A stretch of 12,065 bases of DNA, taken from the NCBI GenBank assembly GCA_900313845.1, contig OMTC01000084.1, forward strand, positions 1-12,065, read 5' to 3'. A model generated the notes under the pieces. That model searched no databases and had not been told where the DNA came from. It saw only the letters and a program-made list of their open reading frames with translations. Origin of the DNA: an uncultured Prevotellaceae bacterium (GTDB taxonomy: Bacteria; Bacteroidota; Bacteroidia; Bacteroidales; Bacteroidaceae). The position numbers were made by a program, and so were the translations under genes. Numbering within the stretch: the stretch's first letter is position 1; the number at the start of each line of letters is the position of its first letter. Below, piece after piece: positions 7,472-12,065 of this stretch.

Positions 7472-7498
7472 GATGCTTATATCGGAGTAAAAAGCATC
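7472..7498. promoter_or_regulatory. Inverted repeat in the divergent intergenic region, candidate operator
   Basis: GATGCTT (7472-7478) and AAGCATC (7492-7498) are exact reverse complements separated by 13 bases. The site lies between the two divergent promoters, roughly 60-90 bp upstream of the predicted minus-strand start, a usual place for an activator. No protein can be assigned from sequence alone. Confidence 0.35.
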
Positions 7499-7537
7499 CA
7501 ACTTATTTGTTTTCAGTAATTTAGACTCAAACCATCA

Positions 7538-7563
7538 GAGTCCAAGAAAATTATTTCGGACTC
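7538..7563. promoter_or_regulatory. Inverted repeat just upstream of the regulator promoter, candidate operator
   Basis: GAGTCC (7538-7543) and GGACTC (7558-7563) form an inverted repeat with a 14-base spacer, ending 5 bases before the predicted -33 box. A related GACTC lies at 7524-7528. The position suits autoregulation of the divergent regulator, but six-base arms can occur by chance. Confidence 0.3.
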
Positions 7564-7568
7564 ATCTA

Positions 7569-7599
7569 TTGAATTATTCACAGATTATATTTACCTTTG
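7569..7599 (+). promoter_or_regulatory. Predicted promoter of the AraC-type regulator gene
   Basis: TTG at 7569-7571, a 20-base spacer and TACCTTTG at 7592-7599 match the Bacteroidetes -33/-7 arrangement. Transcription would begin about 7 bases after the box, near 7606, giving a leader of about 15 bases before ATG 7621. This decides the start: the in-frame TTG at 7597 is part of the -7 box itself and would not be in the mRNA. Confidence 0.7.
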
Positions 7600-7620
7600 C
7601 CCACGACTAATACGCCCACC

Positions 7621-10425
7621 ATGAAACTAACCAACCGCATACGATGCATGATGCTGCTACTTTTCCGTGTGCTTTGCATGGAAACTATAGGTCAGACCGT
7701 ATCCCACGACCTATGGAACAACACCGTCTTCCACATTCTGAAAGACAGCAGAGGATTGATGTGGATGGGAGGCAACTCCGTCATTAGCTTCGACGGAATC
7801 AGTTTCAAGGAGCATACTATGGAAACAGACACCTACGGTTTCGGGCAAACAGGCTACTACATCTGTGAGCTGGACAACGGACTGATGGCAACAGGAAACA
7901 GACAAGGACTGTACGTGACCAACCACAAGGACGAATGCAGCAAGGTGGATGAGCAGATTACGGGCGTTACGTCCATCCAGAAACTCAAGGACGGCAACAG
8001 CAGCATAGTCGCCGTGGGGTGTCGGCAGGGAGTGTGGTTTTATGATGCCGACCTCCACCAGAAACTCGGTTCGGTGCTTGTCAACAAGGGCAGTGTGATA
8101 GAACTCGAAAACGCCATCGTCGCTATGGCAACGGATGGGAAGCACCATCTGTGGGCAATCAACAACTACGGAACACTGCTCCACTACGACTCAAGAACGG
8201 GCAAGAGCAACACCTTCAAGTTGCCACGAACGCTGCTGACGGGTTCCGTCAACGACCTTGCCATCAAGGGCGACCAGCTCTACATCGCTTCTGCCAACAA
8301 CGGTCTGCTGGTGTTCAACACTCAGAGCCATTCCACCATCCGTTCCACCCAGATTGAGGCTCCCGTCATCAAGCAAATTAGGAACTTCAACGATAGTCTT
8401 TATGTCTGTACCGACGGCAGCGGAGCCTTTCTGCTGACGGACCATTCTGTGTTCCAACTCAAGACTGAATCCAACACCGTGTATTCCGTCTATCACGACT
8501 CTAAACTGAACATCGACTGGTTTGGCTATTACAGAAGTGGATTCAGTTACACGCAGAGAGGCAAACAGCTGTTCAACACCTACAAGTACAAGGACTTCAC
8601 AACAGAGGGGCTCTTCGTGCGCAGTTTCTGCAAGCGCGACCAGCAAATCCTGCTGGGAACACGCGATGGTGCGTACTTCATCGACGAGCAGCGCGACATC
8701 GTCCGCCACTACACCCCGAAGGAGATTGGGGGAGCCATCATCCTCGACGTGACCTACTTCGGAGGGAGGTACATCCTTGCGAACTACGAGCATGGACTCT
8801 ATGCCATCGACCCTATCACACTGAAATTGAATACCATCGAGATGCGCGAACGCCTGCAGCAGGCAAGCTACAGCCGACTGGTCCTGTCGCCCGACGGAAA
8901 GAAGCTCTATGCAGCAAGCAATGCGGGACTCATTGTCCTCGACAGGAACCTACACTTGATAGAAGAGCACAACGAAACCCAATCGGACTTTTTCACATCC
9001 TACATCTACGACATCGCCTTCGACTCCTCGGGCAAGCTGTGGATTAGCACCCTCAACGGCGTATGCCTCTACAATCCCGAAACGAACCGCATACAGAGCG
9101 AGGGATTTCCCCAAGGATTCTTCAACAAAGAGCCCAACCTCTGCTTCAACATGATGCCAGGCGGACAGATGGTTGCCGCATCCGAACAGGCATTATTCAC
9201 CACAGCCACGAACCTGAGCACCTTCGAGCGGCACGATGTGTTCAACCGCCTGGGGTTGGGATATGTGAATTTTGTGCAAACGCTCAACGTAGAGGGCGAA
9301 AAGCGCTATCTGCTCGGAACTGATAGAGGACTCTTCCTGTTCGACGACCAATTCCAATCGTTCATTCAGTATGGACTGTACGACGGACTGCCCTCCTTGC
9401 AGTTCAACCGCGACGACTGCTTCCTCGACCACGACGGATGTCTGTGGATGCCATCCACCAACGGACTGGTGTGCCTCACGAAGAAGAATCGGCAGCGACT
9501 CATAGCACCATTGCTCACCAATGGGTTTGTCATCCACTACTCGATTGATGGCAAAAGCAATACTATCCATACTTTCGAGAGCGACGGAAACAGCATCGAG
9601 ATGGACTGGAACTTTGCATCGAAGGAATTGGTAGTTTCTCCTTCCACCCTCGACTACCATCCTTCAGCCTCAAGTCGATACTATGAGTGGAGCATCGACG
9701 GCGGGGAGAGCTTCACCGCATTCGACAAGCACCCCATCACCCTCACCCACCTCAAGCTGGGAGTGCACTACCTGCGCATCCGCATAGCAGGGCATCCCGA
9801 AACGGAAACGGAAGTGAAGATACGAGTTCTGCCATCACTCATGCTGTACATGGAATTGCTACTTCTACTCGGCTTGATGGCAGTCATCCTCATCTCAGTA
9901 CGTTTGCATGGCAGACAGGTTCAACTCATGGAACTCATTCGACAAAAGCACCAGCTCGAACTTCAACTGGCATCCCACCATGCTGTGTCGGACCACATCA
10001 AGGCAAGCGAGGAAGAACGCATGAAACACGAAGAGCAAAAGAAAATGGAGAAGATGGAGCAGCTGAAATATCGTTCGCAGAGCTTCAAGGAGCTGGAACG
10101 CCGAGTAAAGAAATACATGGAAGAAGAGCAACCCTACCTACGGAGCAACCTCCGCATCAGTGACGTTGCCGCTCGCATGGGCACCAATGTTGCCACTTTG
10201 TCGCAGTTGTTCAACGACTATCTCCACACCAGTTTCTACGATTTCATCAACCTATACCGTCTCAAGGAGTTCAAGCGACGTGTCCATGCAGACGACAACA
10301 AGGACTTCACCATCACCGCCATCAGTGAAATGTGCGGATTCAAGCGCAGCACTTTCTTTGCAACTTTCAAGAAATTCGAGAATTGTACACCCAACGAATG
10401 GATTGAAAAAAACAATACATGTTGA
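7621..10425 (+). CDS. Membrane-spanning propeller/AraC one-component regulator (hybrid two-component-like, lacking kinase and receiver)
   Basis: A 934-residue protein from ATG 7621. A short hydrophobic N-terminus (CMMLLLFRVLC) acts as signal peptide or anchor. Residues about 27-620 hold repeated propeller blades with motifs such as DSRGLMWMGG, DSSGKLWISTLNGVCLYN and DHDGCLWMPSTNGLVCL. Residues about 640-735 fit a triple-Tyr (Y_Y_Y) domain (RYYEWSIDGGESFTAF, GVHYLRIRIAG). One membrane segment follows at about 740-760 (LYMELLLLLGLMAVILISV), then a charged coiled coil at about 770-830, then an AraC-type double helix-turn-helix at about 835-930 (ISDVAARMGTNVATLSQLF; ITAISEMCGFKRSTFFATF). No HisKA, ATPase or receiver domain lies between membrane and DNA-binding parts; full hybrid systems are about 1300-1400 residues. 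It likely senses a glycan fragment in the periplasm and regulates the divergent operon directly from the membrane. Substrate and mechanism are inferred. Confidence 0.9.
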   Translation: MKLTNRIRCMMLLLFRVLCMETIGQTVSHDLWNNTVFHILKDSRGLMWMGGNSVISFDGISFKEHTMETDTYGFGQTGYYICELDNGLMATGNRQGLYVTNHKDECSKVDEQITGVTSIQKLKDGNSSIVAVGCRQGVWFYDADLHQKLGSVLVNKGSVIELENAIVAMATDGKHHLWAINNYGTLLHYDSRTGKSNTFKLPRTLLTGSVNDLAIKGDQLYIASANNGLLVFNTQSHSTIRSTQIEAPVIKQIRNFNDSLYVCTDGSGAFLLTDHSVFQLKTESNTVYSVYHDSKLNIDWFGYYRSGFSYTQRGKQLFNTYKYKDFTTEGLFVRSFCKRDQQILLGTRDGAYFIDEQRDIVRHYTPKEIGGAIILDVTYFGGRYILANYEHGLYAIDPITLKLNTIEMRERLQQASYSRLVLSPDGKKLYAASNAGLIVLDRNLHLIEEHNETQSDFFTSYIYDIAFDSSGKLWISTLNGVCLYNPETNRIQSEGFPQGFFNKEPNLCFNMMPGGQMVAASEQALFTTATNLSTFERHDVFNRLGLGYVNFVQTLNVEGEKRYLLGTDRGLFLFDDQFQSFIQYGLYDGLPSLQFNRDDCFLDHDGCLWMPSTNGLVCLTKKNRQRLIAPLLTNGFVIHYSIDGKSNTIHTFESDGNSIEMDWNFASKELVVSPSTLDYHPSASSRYYEWSIDGGESFTAFDKHPITLTHLKLGVHYLRIRIAGHPETETEVKIRVLPSLMLYMELLLLLGLMAVILISVRLHGRQVQLMELIRQKHQLELQLASHHAVSDHIKASEEERMKHEEQKKMEKMEQLKYRSQSFKELERRVKKYMEEEQPYLRSNLRISDVAARMGTNVATLSQLFNDYLHTSFYDFINLYRLKEFKRRVHADDNKDFTITAISEMCGFKRSTFFATFKKFENCTPNEWIEKNNTC

Positions 10426-10486
10426 CTGTAGGATAATGAAAAACACCTTGCTTTTCGCCACACATTGGGTGTCTCGCTGTCATTCG

Positions 10487-11710
10487 CTACATTTGTCCCA
10501 CGCTAAGCAAGCTTTCTATATCGCAACTTAGGAAATCTTCCAAAGAAACGCCTCCTGTACCCACGATATATGCCCGTTTGGGATGGAATGCTTCTACGAA
10601 AGCTGGCAATCCGGAATTCATTCCACGACGTCCGCTTTTCACCTCTATAGCTGTCAACTCACCATCGTTATCTATAATGAAGTCAACCTCTTTATCACTC
10701 TCGTCTTTGCTTCTTGACGGCTCACGCCAATAATACACCTTGTAGTCCAGTTCCTCTGCCATACTCAGGATGTGTGCTCCTATAGCACTCTCTACCCATC
10801 GTCCCCAAAGCTTTGTGTCCGTCCGGTCGGCAAGGAACGAATGGCCTTTATAGGCGGTCAGCAGCGCATTGTTATATACCTGGTATTTGGGTATAGAACC
10901 ACGCTTACGTGCATCGTCACGAGCATATTTCTGCAGGCCTGTCAACAGGGCACACTCGTCAAGGATATCCAGATAGGCCGCAAGCGTGGTCACATTCCCG
11001 GCATCCTGTAACTGCCCCATTAGCTTGGTCAGCGACAGTATTTCAGCAGAGTAGCCACATCCCAACTCAAAAAGCTGCTTCATCAACGCTGGCTTGTAGA
11101 TGTTTGAGGTCATAATAACATCCTTATCAATGGCAGGAGCAACCAAAGAGTCCTTGATATACTTACGCCATCGCTTTTCGTTGTCAATCATGCCAGCAGG
11201 TCCAGGATAACCGCCAAAGTAAATGTACTGGTCAAGTGTTACGCCGAAGGCATCCCTCATCTCCTGTAGGCTCCAGTGTCCAAGTCGAATCAATTCAAAA
11301 CGTCCAGCCAGCGATTCTGTCATGCCACGCTTAAGCAGAAGACGGCTACTACCAAGCAGTATAACTTTCATGTTCAATCGACAACGGCTGTCTTCATCCC
11401 ATTCACGCTTCACCACTTCACTCCAATTGTCAATCTTCTGCACCTCGTCAATCACCAACAGACGTTCCTGCTCTTTACGTATTTGCATTGTAGCACGGGC
11501 TGACTCCCAAACACGGTGAATCCAGTCACTATCCTTAGGATCAACAGCGTCAGCCACTTCTAAGGTATACGGAATGGAGATGTCATCCAGAACCTGGCCG
11601 ACAAGCGTGGTTTTTCCTACCTGTCTCGGTCCTGCCAATATCTGCATAAAGCGCCTTGGTTCAAGGATGCGCTCCCGGAGCGTGTGATATTGCTTTCGTA
11701 TATAAGTCAT
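10487..11710 (-). CDS. AAA_14 ATPase with DUF4143 nuclease-like C-terminus
   Basis: A 407-residue protein from ATG 11710; an in-frame TTG two codons upstream belongs to a direct repeat and is not preferred. Residues about 20-35 carry Walker A (GPRQVGKTT), about 85-92 Walker B (LLVIDEVQK), and GSSRLLLKRGMTESLAGRF is the sensor region typical of this family. The C-terminal DUF4143 part ends with EVDFIIDNDGELTAIEVKSG, a D...ExK arrangement like PD-(D/E)XK nucleases. The family is widespread in Bacteroidales, often in many copies, and its role is not settled; defence, toxin-antitoxin-like and mobile-element links have been suggested. It converges with the regulator gene, leaving 61 bp between stops with no convincing terminator, and has its own promoter. 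No partner gene is visible, so it seems to be a stand-alone unit unrelated to the glycan genes. Confidence 0.9.
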   Translation of the reverse strand: MTYIRKQYHTLRERILEPRRFMQILAGPRQVGKTTLVGQVLDDISIPYTLEVADAVDPKDSDWIHRVWESARATMQIRKEQERLLVIDEVQKIDNWSEVVKREWDEDSRCRLNMKVILLGSSRLLLKRGMTESLAGRFELIRLGHWSLQEMRDAFGVTLDQYIYFGGYPGPAGMIDNEKRWRKYIKDSLVAPAIDKDVIMTSNIYKPALMKQLFELGCGYSAEILSLTKLMGQLQDAGNVTTLAAYLDILDECALLTGLQKYARDDARKRGSIPKYQVYNNALLTAYKGHSFLADRTDTKLWGRWVESAIGAHILSMAEELDYKVYYWREPSRSKDESDKEVDFIIDNDGELTAIEVKSGRRGMNSGLPAFVEAFHPKRAYIVGTGGVSLEDFLSCDIESLLSVGQM

Positions 11711-11782
11711 ACTCAAAACGATTGTAGATTTTACTCAATTCTCATTACAACTTTACTCAAATCTCGCTGCAAAATTACTCAA
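11710..11782 (-). repeat. Four 22-bp-spaced direct repeats (TTGAGTA) covering the ATPase promoter and start codon
   Basis: On the minus strand TTGAGTA occurs at 11782, 11760, 11738 and 11716, every copy perfect and each exactly 22 bp from the next. The first two 22-bp units match at about 16 of 22 positions, with a second conserved part (TTGYARYGAGA); the third is looser. The first copy runs into the -7 box (TAATTTTG begins with its final TA) and the last overlaps the start codon (TTGAGTATG). A protein binding all four would cover the promoter and leader, which suggests autoregulation or an iteron-like site. The function is inference; the spacing is directly seen. Confidence 0.75.
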
Positions 11783-11801
11783 TTCTACCAAATAATCCAA
11801 A
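11770..11801 (-). promoter_or_regulatory. Predicted promoter of the AAA_14/DUF4143 ATPase gene
   Basis: TTTG at 11801-11798, a 20-base spacer and TAATTTTG at 11777-11770 match the Bacteroidetes -33/-7 consensus. Transcription would start near 11763, leaving a leader of about 53 bases that contains two whole TTGAGTA repeats and ends in a third at the start codon. Confidence 0.65.
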
Positions 11802-11889
11802 TAAAACATGCAAGAAATCAATACTTTCCATTATGCTTTTTAAAAATTTAGTCAGTTTATGGGATGTACATAATTTCGCATTCGCATGA

Positions 11890-11941
11890 ATCACGGGGAT
11901 GGAGAAATTGATACGTTTTTTAATTTCCCTGTCCCTGTGAT
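11890..11941 (+). other. 20-bp imperfect hairpin in the gene-free right end
   Basis: Bases 11890-11909 pair with 11922-11941 across a 12-base loop. Sixteen positions are Watson-Crick; of the other four, three would be G-U wobbles and one A-C if the plus strand is transcribed, while the minus-strand RNA would have four mismatches. That asymmetry favours a plus-strand RNA structure, or a decayed palindrome such as a small mobile-element remnant. No promoter reading into it was recognised. Confidence 0.5.
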
Positions 11942-12030
11942 ACAATGAAAAATTCAGAATGTAATTGACAATGAATTCTTGGTTAGAACCAATGGTCAAC
12001 TCGTCTAATCAGTTTTTCTTCCTTTTTTTC

Positions 12031-12048
12031 AGCGCTTTAGCGCTTTTT
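12031..12048 (+). terminator. Terminator-like hairpin followed by T-rich tract at the right edge
   Basis: AGCGC-TTTA-GCGCT (12031-12044) forms a 5-bp GC-rich stem followed on the plus strand by TTTT and a pyrimidine-only run to the window end. On the minus strand the preceding bases of the stem are also followed by an A/G-only run ending in a T-poor stretch, so only plus-strand termination is supported. No plus-strand gene ends nearby in the window, so what it would terminate is unclear; it may instead be a dispersed repeat (AAAGCGCT occurs twice in tandem on the minus strand). Confidence 0.35.
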
Positions 12049-12065
12049 CCTCCTTTTTCCTTCTT

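Noticed and set aside
7597..7620. Upstream TTG start for the regulator adding eight residues
   Set aside because: The TTG is part of the -7 promoter box TACCTTTG and lies upstream of the predicted transcription start; ATG 7621 is followed by a plausible signal segment.
10426..10486. Terminator between the convergent regulator and ATPase genes
   Set aside because: Only a weak 5-bp match (ACACC with GGTGT) with a 20-base loop and no T-run is present.
11710..11782. CRISPR array interpretation of the 22-bp-spaced repeats
   Set aside because: The repeated word is only 7 bp, the intervals are partly conserved rather than unique spacers, the array overlaps a promoter and start codon, and no cas gene is present.
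11775..11999. A 74-codon open frame on the minus strand in the right-hand intergenic region
   Set aside because: It starts with TTG, has no recognisable domain, runs through the hairpin at 11890-11941 and ends in the ATPase promoter and repeat array, so it is most likely a chance frame.

Overview
The window looks like a chromosomal piece of a Bacteroidales bacterium, most likely Prevotella/Segatella-like. Three things point there. The promoters fit the Bacteroidetes pattern (TTTG or TTG, about 20 bp, then TAnnTTTG). There is a membrane-spanning AraC regulator with a periplasmic propeller and triple-Tyr domain. A large secreted protein ends in a Prevotella-style 'WFSLSGTRI...KVLVKK' tail. Genus is an inference; no marker gene is present.

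Layout. From 7316 down to the left edge runs a minus-strand run of four secreted-protein genes: a large modular protein broken by a frameshift (7316-4115), two paralogous beta-helix glycoside hydrolase-like proteins of the GH28/GH49 clan (4015-2432 and 2413-992), and the N-terminal two thirds or so of an alginate/glucuronan-lyase-like enzyme (950 to beyond base 1). Gaps are about 99, 18 and 41 bp, so one operon is likely. Divergently, from 7621 to 10425 on the plus strand, lies a 934-residue regulator. It has the sensor half of a hybrid two-component system and an AraC DNA-binding domain, but no histidine kinase and no receiver. The natural reading is a compact polysaccharide-utilisation-like locus: the regulator senses a carbohydrate in the periplasm and controls the divergent operon of lyase and hydrolases. 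No SusC/SusD pair is visible, and the polymer cannot be fixed from sequence alone; a uronic-acid-containing glycan is the best guess because of the lyase.

Convergent with the regulator is a separate minus-strand gene (11710-10487) for an AAA_14/DUF4143 ATPase with a nuclease-like C-terminus. It is probably unrelated to glycan use.

The most unusual signals are in non-coding DNA. Upstream of the ATPase, a 7-bp word (TTGAGTA on the minus strand) occurs four times at exactly 22-bp steps, from the promoter -7 box into the start codon. Upstream of the frameshifted secreted gene, a different word (TCGAA on the minus strand) occurs three times, also at exactly 22-bp steps, next to the same kind of -7 box. 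Other items are a 12-bp inverted repeat between two operon genes, a GC-rich palindrome inside the lyase gene just after the signal peptide, a 20-bp imperfect hairpin at 11890-11941, and a terminator-like hairpin at 12031-12048. The gene-free stretch 11711-12065 holds the ATPase promoter, the repeat array, these two hairpins and otherwise AT-rich DNA. The gene-free stretch 7317-7620 holds the two divergent promoters and the candidate operators listed.
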